Source: Bin5 sp965232575 (GTDB lineage: Bacteria; Chloroflexota; Anaerolineae; Caldilineales; Caldilineaceae). Taken from it: 64,000 nt of DNA. This document shows positions 24,798 through 32,570 of the stretch, in pieces. The position numbers and the translations under genes are program-made. The stretch covers positions 744,001 through 808,000 of the forward strand of contig CBDDPZ010000009.1 in the NCBI GenBank assembly GCA_965232575.1, in the 5' to 3' direction. The notes beneath the pieces were generated by a model. It was not told the origin of the DNA. It made no database searches and was given only the letters and a program-made list of their open reading frames with translations. Position 1 is the first letter of the stretch, and each line of letters starts with the position of its first letter.

Positions 24798-25004
24798 TGC
24801 AAAGATCAGATCGGCGCACAAACCCCTCCAGCTGATTCGACAGAGCCACCTTCAAGCAGCCAGACGCTATGACCCCTCATTGGGCGGTCCGCCAACGCCT
24901 TCTTTTGCACTGCCCTTACGCCAGCTAGACCCTAAAAAGAGGGCGGCACGTTGTCTAGCGGAAAGAGAGGTCTTTCCCTGTAGTTTGTAGGCAGTGCTCA
25001 GTCG

Positions 25005-25074
25005 TTAAAGGACTCTTAACGTAACGAATAAGGGTTGTTAACGCCTGGGCTGTGTTTCATCACAGGTCATTAAC
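25005..25074 (+). promoter_or_regulatory. TTAAC direct repeats upstream of pstS, candidate Pho box
   Basis: TTAAA at 25005, TTAAC at 25016 and TTAAC at 25038 are spaced 11 and 22 bp; a further TTAAC at 25070 is 32 bp later. The same pentamer and 11-bp period occur in the array at 19876-19935. A weak TATGCT -10 at 25085-25090 lies suitably downstream without a good -35, as expected for an activator-dependent promoter. Confidence 0.55.
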
Positions 25075-25097
25075 CTGATAGGGATATGCTGGCGGCA

Positions 25098-25201
25098 GTG
25101 GTTGGCATGAAATTCATTTTCTCGATTCTGAGGGAATTGGCCGTGGGGGCGGAATGTCCACGCGGACTTCATTGAACTTCATGCACCGGTAAGTCAACCA
25201 C
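25098..25201 (+). promoter_or_regulatory. Long-range hairpin in the pstS leader
   Basis: GTGGTTG (25098-25104) pairs with CAACCAC (25195-25201), and CATGAAATTC (25106-25115) pairs with GAACTTCATG (25174-25183) at nine of ten positions. The stem would start near the predicted transcript 5' end and close 16-20 nt before the AAGGAG of pstS. It may stabilise the mRNA; no known riboswitch is recognised. Confidence 0.45.
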
Positions 25202-25227
25202 AAAGTCATCCGTCATAAGGAGAAAAA

Positions 25228-26238
25228 ATGCGTCGAGTATTGTTTGTTTGGTTTCTGATAGCCGCTTTAGCGCTGGCTGCATGCGGCGGCTCAGACGAAG
25301 AGGCGGCCTCAGCTGATGAGCCTGTCATGGAAGAGAAGACGATGGCGGCGGGTGAAAAGTCGGACGGGCTGCCTGAGGTGAATCCTCTGGAAGTGACCGG
25401 TGACATCATCTCTGCCGGCAGTTCAACCGTCTTCCCCTTGTCTGAAGCCATGGCCGAACGCTTCAAGGACGAAGGCTACGCCGACAATATCACCATCGAC
25501 AGCATCGGCAGCGGCGCAGGCTTCGAGCGCTTCTGCGTTGCCGGTGAATCCGACATTTCCAATGCCAGCCGGCCTATCAAAGACTCCGAACGTGAATCCT
25601 GCAGCGCGATCGACCGCATCCCGATCGAGTTCCGCGTCGGCGCCGATGCGCTGGCCGTGACCGTCAGCAAAGACAATGACTTCGTCGACAACCTGTCCAT
25701 GGAACAGCTGGCGCTGGTCTTCTCCACCGCCACCACCTGGGCCGACGTCAACCCCGACTGGCCGGCCGAGCCGATTCGGCGCTTCAGCCCCGGCACCGAC
25801 AGCGGTACCTTCGACTACTTCGTCGAAGATGTCTTCGACAAGGACAAGGAGCCGATCCTGAGCGCCGACGCCATCCAGCTGTCCGAGGATGACAATGTCC
25901 TCGTTCAGGGTGTCACCGGCAGCCCTTACGCCGTCGGCTACTTCGGCTACGCCTACTATCAGGAAAATGCGGACACTCTGAAAATCGTGGCTATCAACGG
26001 CGTCGAGGCCACCGCGGCCAACGTCGATAACGCAAGCTACCCGCTGGCCCGCCCGTTGTTCATCTATTCGGACGCCGGCATCATGGCCGAAAAGCCCCAG
26101 GTCGCCGCCTTCATCAACTTCTACCTGACCTACGTCAACGAGGAGATTGAGCGCGTCGGCTACTTCCCGGCCGAAGCTTCCGTTCTCGAATCCGCCAAGC
26201 AGAGTCTCCTTAATGCAATGAAGGCCATAGAGCAGTAA
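25228..26238 (+). CDS. pstS: Phosphate ABC transporter, substrate-binding lipoprotein PstS
   Basis: 336 residues. Lipoprotein signal with ALALAACGG lipobox (Cys about 19), an acidic linker, then the PstS fold: ISAGSSTVFPLSEAMAERF at the N-lobe phosphate site, SIGSGAGFERFC, SDISNASRPI, and RRFSPGTDSGTFDYFVEDVF, which supplies further phosphate ligands. It captures phosphate outside the membrane for PstCAB. Strong AAGGAG before ATG. First gene of a six-gene operon, behind the candidate Pho box. Confidence 0.97.
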   Translation: MRRVLFVWFLIAALALAACGGSDEEAASADEPVMEEKTMAAGEKSDGLPEVNPLEVTGDIISAGSSTVFPLSEAMAERFKDEGYADNITIDSIGSGAGFERFCVAGESDISNASRPIKDSERESCSAIDRIPIEFRVGADALAVTVSKDNDFVDNLSMEQLALVFSTATTWADVNPDWPAEPIRRFSPGTDSGTFDYFVEDVFDKDKEPILSADAIQLSEDDNVLVQGVTGSPYAVGYFGYAYYQENADTLKIVAINGVEATAANVDNASYPLARPLFIYSDAGIMAEKPQVAAFINFYLTYVNEEIERVGYFPAEASVLESAKQSLLNAMKAIEQ

Positions 26239-26476
26239 GTCGTCGTAACTCTGGTTTCTCGTGACAGCGTCCCAGATGCACAAATGCGAGAGTTGGGGAT
26301 CAGGGTATATCTCTGTCCCCAACTTTCCTGATTGTAGGCAAAAGGATTAAAATGGGCCGCAATCGAAGGCCGTGCTGCTTCTTGCAGAAGAACGGGGGGC
26401 TCGTCGGTATTAATGCTTCATTATGATGACTTCGCCGACAAGCCAGCCTAATACTCTGGAGAAACGAGGGAAAATT

Positions 26477-27487
26477 ATGACACGATCGGCGCCAATTGCG
26501 CAAGCCGCCATATCTGCAGAGTCGATGCGAGGGCCAGTGGCAGGCGCTGAAAGCAAAGGCGAAACTGTCCTGGGCGGAGGCCCTCGGCTGGATCTGAGGC
26601 GAAAGCCGAGAGTCGCCGAGTCGTTCATCCAGGGATCCCTATTCCTTTGCGGCGCCATATCGATCCTCACTACCTTGGGCATTGTCTATATCTTGGGGCG
26701 TGAATCACTCTTGTTCTTCGCCAATGAGGAAGTGAACTTATTCAAGTTTTTCGGAGGGACCGAGTGGCAGCCAGCCATAGGAAGGTTTGGGATTTGGCCC
26801 TTGGTGACCGCCACTCTTATGGCTAGCCTGATTGCGATGGCGGTGGCGCTGCCTATTGGTCTTTGTATCGCCATCTACCTGAGCGAATATGCCCACCAGC
26901 GGACGCGAAGCATTTTGAAACCTATTCTTGAGGTTCTGGCGGGGATTCCAACCGTCGTTTACGGCTATTTTGCGTTGACATTCATGACGCCCCTGCTGCG
27001 CGGCATTCTTGGCCGCGATCTGGTCGAAATTTACAACACTGCCTCTGCAGGCATCGTAATCGGCATTTTGGTCATCCCACTCGTAAGTTCGATGAGCGAG
27101 GATGCATTGAGCGCCGTTCCGAACTCGCTGCGCCAAGCCTCCTATGGATTGGGCGCCACGAGACTGGAAACTGCAGTTCGAATCGTGTTGCCGGCAGCCC
27201 TTTCCGGGGTCGCAGCGGCCTTCATTGTGGCCATTTCACGTGCGATCGGAGAGACAATGATTGTCGCCATCGCGGCCGGCGCGGGTCCAAACTTTACCTT
27301 TTCGCCGTTTCGCGCCGCAGAAACAATGACCGGGCACATTGTGCGTATCAGTGGCGGTGACCTCAGTTACGACTCGATCGACTACAACAGCATCTTTGCC
27401 ATCGGTCTGCTACTCTTCCTGCTGACCCTTAGTCTGAATGTATTAAGTCAGTGGATTGTGCGCCGCTTCCGCGAGGAGTACGAATGA
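26477..27487 (+). CDS. pstC: Phosphate ABC transporter permease PstC
   Basis: Membrane subunit of the phosphate importer, six helices. The permease EAA-type loop is seen in SLRQASYGLGATRLETAVRIVLPAALSGV, and GIPTVVYGYFALTFM is a family hallmark. I choose ATG 26477, preceded by GAGGG at 26466-26470; the upstream ATG at 26423 has no ribosome site and would add 18 residues. Its last codons overlap the pstA start (ATGA-type junction). Confidence 0.95.
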   Translation: MTRSAPIAQAAISAESMRGPVAGAESKGETVLGGGPRLDLRRKPRVAESFIQGSLFLCGAISILTTLGIVYILGRESLLFFANEEVNLFKFFGGTEWQPAIGRFGIWPLVTATLMASLIAMAVALPIGLCIAIYLSEYAHQRTRSILKPILEVLAGIPTVVYGYFALTFMTPLLRGILGRDLVEIYNTASAGIVIGILVIPLVSSMSEDALSAVPNSLRQASYGLGATRLETAVRIVLPAALSGVAAAFIVAISRAIGETMIVAIAAGAGPNFTFSPFRAAETMTGHIVRISGGDLSYDSIDYNSIFAIGLLLFLLTLSLNVLSQWIVRRFREEYE

Positions 27488-28779
27488 TGGCCCTCCACCA
27501 ACAGCACACTGTGTCCCGGCCTGCCGGCGGGCTCATGCCCTCGGGGACTGCGTACCACGAACAGGTCGTTACGCGGCAACGCAGAGGTCGGGCCTGGGCA
27601 ATAATCTTTCAGGCGGCAATGCTCTCCGGCATCATTGCCCTGTGCGCTCTTCTCTTCAACATTCTCAACCAGTCTTTCGGCTACGTTGCAATCGTCAACA
27701 ACATTGATCCCGCGGACCTGGCAGTTGACGATGTGCCGCTGAACAGGCTGCCCAAAGACAAGTTGGTGGAGATTTTGGAAGCGAATATCTCCGCAGGGCT
27801 TATGCGTCGCTATGAGCATGACATGCCCTTTGCTGAGAGAAGCCGCGAAAATATACACGAACTGATACTTGAGCGCGTAATAGAACCGCAAGTGCAGGCA
27901 ACATGGGGACTATTCGATTCCATTTTCGCGCGGGGGAGCGTCTTCACCGAGGCTGAAGAACGGTTCCCAGGTTCCGATGTCTATTTCCGGAGTTGGCTTA
28001 CGACCAGTTTCATAAGTAAGTCGCAGTCGAGCGAACCGCTGCGCGCCGGCGTTCGAACCGCGATTTTCGGCTCTCTGTGGGTGGTTGCAATAACAATTCT
28101 GTTTTCCTTTCCCATTGGAGTAGGAGCAGCAATCTACCTGGAAGAATACGCGCACAAGGAGCGCCTTCTCAACCGTTTGATCCAGACCAATATCAATAAC
28201 CTGGCCGGCGTACCATCGATCATTTACGGTATGTTGGGGCTGGCCATATTTGTTCGAATACTGGAAGTGTTCACAAGTGGAGCATTTCTGGGAATAGGTG
28301 ACCAGTCCACAGCCAATGGCCGTACGATTATTTCGGCTGGTTTGACCCTTGGCCTGCTGATACTCCCATTAATCATCATTAACGGTCAAGAGGCGATTCG
28401 AGCTGTCCCCAGTTCCCTGCGACAGGCGGGCTTCGGGTTAGGCGCGACCCACTGGCAGGTTATTTGGCATCACGTCTTGCCGAGCGCCATGCCCGGCATC
28501 TTGACCGGAACGATTCTGGCCGTGAGTCGGGCAATTGGCGAAACAGCCCCACTAGTCGTTGTCGGCGCTTCAACTTTCATCGCCCTGGATCCCAGCGGGC
28601 CATTCTCTAAGTTCACGGTACTGCCTATCCAGATCTATCAGTGGACGTCGCGGCCGCAAGATGAATTTCGAAATCTGGCCGCAGCAGCCATTCTGGTTCT
28701 TCTGATTCTTTTGCTGTCCTTAAACGCCTCCGCGGTGCTATTGCGAAATCGCTTTGACCGCAGTCAGGCGAGCGCCTAG
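27484..28779 (+). CDS. pstA: Phosphate ABC transporter permease PstA, enlarged
   Basis: 431 residues against about 280-300 for most PstA. The C-terminal part is standard: GVGAAIYLEEYAHKERL, NNLAGVPSIIYGMLGLAIFVR, SLRQAGFGLGATHWQVIWHHVLPSAMPGI and AIGETAPLVVVG. The extra 130 or so residues lie between helices 1 and 2 (roughly 65-190) and form an acidic, mostly alpha-helical extracytoplasmic segment. Start ATG 27484 overlaps the pstC stop by 4 bp, indicating translational coupling. Confidence 0.95.
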   Translation: MMALHQQHTVSRPAGGLMPSGTAYHEQVVTRQRRGRAWAIIFQAAMLSGIIALCALLFNILNQSFGYVAIVNNIDPADLAVDDVPLNRLPKDKLVEILEANISAGLMRRYEHDMPFAERSRENIHELILERVIEPQVQATWGLFDSIFARGSVFTEAEERFPGSDVYFRSWLTTSFISKSQSSEPLRAGVRTAIFGSLWVVAITILFSFPIGVGAAIYLEEYAHKERLLNRLIQTNINNLAGVPSIIYGMLGLAIFVRILEVFTSGAFLGIGDQSTANGRTIISAGLTLGLLILPLIIINGQEAIRAVPSSLRQAGFGLGATHWQVIWHHVLPSAMPGILTGTILAVSRAIGETAPLVVVGASTFIALDPSGPFSKFTVLPIQIYQWTSRPQDEFRNLAAAAILVLLILLLSLNASAVLLRNRFDRSQASA

Positions 28780-28795
28780 AGGAGTATCCGGAATC

Positions 28796-29629
28796 ATGAC
28801 AGTTGCTATTGGACGCCCTGCGCAGGCCCAGCCTGAAACGATCAGGACTTCGCCCAATGGGACGGGCAGGTATGCTATCGAGGCCGAAAAGATGAACGTC
28901 TTTTACGGCGATTTTTGCGCGGTGCGCGATGTAGACATGAAGGTGCCGACAAACAAGATTACCGCGATCATCGGTCCATCAGGCTGTGGCAAAAGCACGG
29001 TCCTGCGCTGCTTCAACCGCATGAACGATCTGATCACCAGCGTTCGCATCGAAGGTGAAGTCCTGTTTCAGGGACAGAACATCTACGACGATGACGTAGA
29101 TCCCGTGGAAGTTCGACGCCGTATCGGAATGGTTTTTCAAAAACCGAACCCTTTTCCAAAGACGATCTATGAGAACGTCGCATGGGGTACGCGCATTAAT
29201 GGTTTCCGCGGTGACATGGACGAAATGGTCGAAAAGGCCCTGCGGTCGGCCGCATTGTGGGATGAGGTAAAGGACAAACTGCAGCAAAGCGCTCTCGGTC
29301 TTTCCGGTGGACAGCAGCAGCGGTTGTGTATCGCCAGGGCAATTGCGGTAGAGCCGGAGATAATACTCATGGACGAGCCGGCTTCGGCCTTGGATCCGAT
29401 CGCTACCCTACGTATCGAAGACCTGATGAAGGAGCTGTCGGAGAAATACACCATTATTGTTGTCACCCACAACATGCAGCAGGCAGCCCGGATTTCAGAC
29501 TATACTGCCTTCTTCAGCGTGGACGACAAACGGACTGGGAATCTGATAGAATTTGACGATACCGAGAAGATATTCACGAATCCGGGTCAGAAGAGCACTG
29601 AAGACTACATTACCGGCCGATTCGGTTAA
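28796..29629 (+). CDS. pstB: Phosphate ABC transporter ATPase PstB
   Basis: ATPase powering PstCA. Walker A GPSGCGKST, Q-loop FQKPNPFPKTIYENVAWG, signature LSGGQQQRLCIARAIA, Walker B IILMDEPASALDP and switch His in VVTHNMQQAARISDYTAFF, all typical of PstB. Length 277. ATG 28796 follows GAGGAG at 28779-28784, overlapping the pstA stop. Confidence 0.97.
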   Translation: MTVAIGRPAQAQPETIRTSPNGTGRYAIEAEKMNVFYGDFCAVRDVDMKVPTNKITAIIGPSGCGKSTVLRCFNRMNDLITSVRIEGEVLFQGQNIYDDDVDPVEVRRRIGMVFQKPNPFPKTIYENVAWGTRINGFRGDMDEMVEKALRSAALWDEVKDKLQQSALGLSGGQQQRLCIARAIAVEPEIILMDEPASALDPIATLRIEDLMKELSEKYTIIVVTHNMQQAARISDYTAFFSVDDKRTGNLIEFDDTEKIFTNPGQKSTEDYITGRFG

Positions 29630-29653
29630 GCTCACCTCGCTAATGGAGTCAGC

Positions 29654-30079
29654 ATGAGCATAAACAAGAAACGCGTTCTCATCTTATGCACTGGCAATTC
29701 TTGCCGCAGTCAGATGGCAGAGGGGCTCGTCAATGCCTATCTTGGCGAGGATTGGCAGGCATTTTCGGCCGGCACCGCGCCTTCAGGCATGGTTCATCCA
29801 CTAGCAGTGCGAGCGATGGCTGAAATCGACATCGACATTAGTCAGGGCGCAACTGAGTCGGTTGACGCATACCGAGAGTTGCAGCCGGACCTGGTGGTCA
29901 CCGTCTGCGATAGTGCGGCCCAAAACTGCCCAGTCTGGTTAGGGGACGAGGATGTAGAGCACATGCCTTTTGACGATCCCACAAAGCTTGTTGGCAGCGA
30001 TTCGGACAGGATTTCAGCCTGTAGGCAGGTTCGGGATCTGATGCGTGACACGTTACTCCCCTACCTGCAGAGTCGATAG
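29654..30079 (+). CDS. arsC: Arsenate reductase, thioredoxin-type (LMW-PTPase fold)
   Basis: 141 residues, low-molecular-weight phosphatase fold. The nucleophile loop is CTGNSCRS (C12-S19). The redox pair C85 and C92 (VCDSAAQNC) and the MPFDDP motif are diagnostic of thioredoxin-coupled ArsC rather than a plain tyrosine phosphatase. It would reduce arsenate to arsenite in the cytoplasm. Its place between pstB and phoU, 24 bp after pstB, suggests protection against arsenate entering by the phosphate importer. No arsenite efflux gene is seen in the window. Confidence 0.88.
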   Translation: MSINKKRVLILCTGNSCRSQMAEGLVNAYLGEDWQAFSAGTAPSGMVHPLAVRAMAEIDIDISQGATESVDAYRELQPDLVVTVCDSAAQNCPVWLGDEDVEHMPFDDPTKLVGSDSDRISACRQVRDLMRDTLLPYLQSR

Positions 30080-30105
30080 TCCTTCGGAAGGAAAGGAGAC
30101 CATCG

Positions 30106-30774
30106 ATGGGACAACTCCTGCGTACCTCATTTGCCCGTGAGTTGGAGACGCTACAGACCGATACATTGATGCTTGGAAGCATGGTGATCCAGGCTCTGAA
30201 GGAATCAGTCGAAGCGCTGCGGCGCAGGGACATGGAAACTGCCAAGCGTCTGATCAAAGAAGATGAAGTAATCAACAAGAAGCGCTTCGAGATCGAGGCC
30301 GACTGTCTGCGGTTGATTGCGACGCAGCAGCCGATGGCAGGGAATCTGCGGTTGATCGCAGCAGTGCTGGAGATCAGCACGGAGCTGGAGCGAATTGGCG
30401 ATTACGCCAAAGGTATTGGCCGAATAATCCTGCTGATTGGGCCAGAGGCACTGATCAAGCCATTGGTTGACATACCCCGCATGTGCGAAATCGCTACGAC
30501 TATGCTACAACAGGCTCTCGATGCCTTCCTGGCTCAGGACCTGGAAGCAGCTCGAACGATTCCTTTGCGTGACGATGAGGTTGACGCCCTCTATAATCAG
30601 GTCCATCGTGACCTGATCGCGATGATATTAGAGGATCCCTCCCTGATCGATCGCTCGAACTACCTGCTTTGGGCCGCACATAACCTGGAACGGGCCGCTG
30701 ACAGAGTGACCAACATTTGTGAGCGTATTATCTTTACAGTGACCGGTGAATTTATCGAGTTCGACATGAACTGA
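30106..30774 (+). CDS. phoU: Phosphate signalling complex protein PhoU
   Basis: 222 residues, all-helical, two PhoU repeats with the metal-binding E(D)xxxDxxxx pattern: DEVINKKRFEIEADCLRLIA in repeat 1 and DDEVDALYNQVHRDLI in repeat 2, each followed by an ERIGDYA/ERAADRV helix. It links PstSCAB occupancy to PhoR and represses the regulon when phosphate is ample. The ribosome site AAGGAGA precedes ATG 30106. Last gene of the operon. Confidence 0.96.
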   Translation: MGQLLRTSFARELETLQTDTLMLGSMVIQALKESVEALRRRDMETAKRLIKEDEVINKKRFEIEADCLRLIATQQPMAGNLRLIAAVLEISTELERIGDYAKGIGRIILLIGPEALIKPLVDIPRMCEIATTMLQQALDAFLAQDLEAARTIPLRDDEVDALYNQVHRDLIAMILEDPSLIDRSNYLLWAAHNLERAADRVTNICERIIFTVTGEFIEFDMN

Positions 30775-31015
30775 GGGCGGTCTAGCCGGTCGCCGGTCGC
30801 CATAAGTGCGGGCACCCCTTCGAATTCCTCCTCCACCCAAGGACAAGCCTCTCCCAACTTCATCGCCAGCCTTACACGTCACTTTATCGCTGAATGGCAT
30901 GGCTTGTCATTAGACTGGACAGAATACTCTCTTGAAGTATTGAGCGTTGCTGAAGACTCAGATTTTGCCGGGGACAGACCAGAGCTTTTTGGCTCCCTTT
31001 TCTTGTTTAGCAAGG

Positions 31016-31044
31016 TTGACGTATGGCTGCGTATCATATAGAAT
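31016..31044 (+). promoter_or_regulatory. Sigma-70-like promoter candidate
   Basis: TTGACG (31016-31021), 17-bp spacer, TAGAAT (31039-31044). It faces the lipoprotein gene 266 bp downstream. Confidence 0.45.
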
Positions 31045-31173
31045 TGTGGGCAGTCTATACCCGGTCCCACCGTAGTCTTTCCAATGAAATTCCGGAGTTT
31101 GCATTTATCGAGAAGTTCCCTTATTATTCGGGACGCAGTCGCGGAAACCCTCTTAGCCGCTGTTTCAGGAGCA

Positions 31174-31202
31174 TTGTCTCTGTATACAATTGATGATACA
31201 AT
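31174..31202 (+). promoter_or_regulatory. Sigma-70-like promoter with extended -10
   Basis: TTGTCT (31174-31179), 17-bp spacer, TACAAT (31197-31202) preceded by TGA, i.e. an extended -10. It is the nearer promoter to the lipoprotein gene, about 108 bp upstream of its ATG. Confidence 0.5.
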
Positions 31203-31309
31203 GCCCGCACAGTTCAAGTAGCGGGATTGATCATAGTCGGTCGTGTTTTCCGAACTTTTGCAGATCTCAATCATCACCCTTTTTCTTGACCGCCCTTAGG
31301 AGGTATGAA

Positions 31310-32275
31310 ATGCTCAATCGACGTGTGAGGTTCTGGGCCGCCATAATGCTTATAGCAGTTATTGCACTTTCCGGCTGTGCGCCCCGCGCCGGCCAAGGAA
31401 GCATCGAAGCCGATGCCGACCAACTGGTAATTGACCTGCCCGCGCTGGTGCTTGACTTTGGCATGGACGGGACTGCTGCCATAAAGAACGCTGCCCTAGC
31501 CGACCTGGTAAGTGGTCTTGGCGTGGATATGGATTTGCAGGTACCACCCGAAGTGGTTTTTGCAATGGGAGCAAGCAATATACAGCACATCCAGGTGAGC
31601 AACACGCCTGAGGGACTGCTGCTATTGGTCAATGGTCGGAGTATTCCGAATATCAGCTATGACGGCGATTCACTGAACGCCCTGCCTGGTGCGCTAAACG
31701 CACTTGGCGTGGTCGTTCCCATGGCAGACCTGCTCTTTGCCCTCGTTGACAGGATCGGGATCGGCGTGATTGCCCGCTTTGAGCCTGCGCCAGGGGCTGA
31801 GGAGATTCCACTATACGTCGAAGGTGACGGTGCAGCAGCGATGGCCGCCAAGGCCGCGCAGGAAGAGTTCCTAGCTGCGGTAGGTACACCGCCGCGAATC
31901 AATCTGCCTGTATTCTATGGGGCGGACGGCAGCATCAGTATCGGTGATCTGTCGATCCAGGAGATGCAGGAGATGACGGGAGGCTCACTTGGGGCTCTCG
32001 AGATGGGGCTTGGCTCGCTCAGTATGGTTAGAGGCTTGGGGATTTCCCAACTTGGCATCAGCACCGGAGCCGACGGGATTACGATTTCCATTGACGGCGA
32101 TGTCCTGCCGACTTTGGACTGGTCGGACGGCAAAGCCAGCAATCTGATCGAGTTGATCACCGAGATTCCGTTGCTGGACATGGCAATGCCGGGTATGGGA
32201 TCGATGATGCCAATGATCCACCAGATCCTGCCCTTGGTTCAGGCAACAGAATTCGACCTGACCCTGCACTTTTAG
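31310..32275 (+). CDS. Lipoprotein of unknown function
   Basis: 321 residues. Lipobox IALSGC (Cys about 20). The mature part is regular: repeated amphipathic strands and Gly/Met-rich segments (GALEMGLGSLSMVRGLGISQLGIS; LLDMAMPGMGSMMPMI). It has no enzyme motif I recognise; some Chloroflexota encode similar large hydrophobic lipoproteins. AGGAGG at 31298-31303 fixes ATG 31310. It is flanked by a promoter and a strong terminator, so it is a highly expressed single-gene unit by design. Confidence 0.8.
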   Translation: MLNRRVRFWAAIMLIAVIALSGCAPRAGQGSIEADADQLVIDLPALVLDFGMDGTAAIKNAALADLVSGLGVDMDLQVPPEVVFAMGASNIQHIQVSNTPEGLLLLVNGRSIPNISYDGDSLNALPGALNALGVVVPMADLLFALVDRIGIGVIARFEPAPGAEEIPLYVEGDGAAAMAAKAAQEEFLAAVGTPPRINLPVFYGADGSISIGDLSIQEMQEMTGGSLGALEMGLGSLSMVRGLGISQLGISTGADGITISIDGDVLPTLDWSDGKASNLIELITEIPLLDMAMPGMGSMMPMIHQILPLVQATEFDLTLHF

Positions 32276-32352
32276 GTCGGCAGCCGCCTGATCAGGCTTG
32301 GCTGGCGGCACGGCCTGACGAAGTCAGGCGAATGTACAGCAAAGAAAGAAGA

Positions 32353-32382
32353 GGTGCGGCAATTAATTGCCGCACCTTTTTT
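32353..32382 (+). terminator. Strong Rho-independent terminator
   Basis: A perfect 24-bp palindrome, GGTGCGGCAATT paired with AATTGCCGCACC (32353-32376), followed by TTTTTT (32377-32382). It ends the lipoprotein transcript. Confidence 0.92.
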
Positions 32383-32570
32383 GCATCGACTGATTGTTAC
32401 CTACTGTGAGGTCAGCTGAAGATCGAAAAACCTACGGATGGCCAGGTGGAGTTTCGCCTGCCGCGGGAAGGCGCTGTTCTAGCCCCACAGCCAACTGACA
32501 GTCAGTGTGAGTATGGCATTAATTCTACCCCAAGTCTCCTGCCAAAGACTGGAAAGGAAATGTCTGAAAT

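Larger units (their letters stand above)
24798..25227 (+). other. Island right flank and pstS leader region
   Basis: 430 bp without an ORF. The first 200 bp show no feature I can name. From 25005 on it carries TTAA-type direct repeats, a possible -10 (TATGCT, 25085-25090), a long leader hairpin and the AAGGAG of pstS, annotated separately. Confidence 0.5.
30775..31309. other. Intergenic region with two promoter-like sequences
   Basis: 535 bp between phoU and the lipoprotein gene. A minus-strand open frame (30879-31277) lacks protein-like features. The useful content is the two promoter candidates annotated separately. Confidence 0.5.

Noticed and set aside
25423..26322. Minus-strand frame opposite pstS
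   Set aside because: Its Gly/Val/Asp/Ala-rich translation is a mirror of pstS codon use.
30879..31277. Minus-strand frame between phoU and the lipoprotein
   Set aside because: No ribosome site, family or coherent composition, and two forward promoter candidates lie within it.
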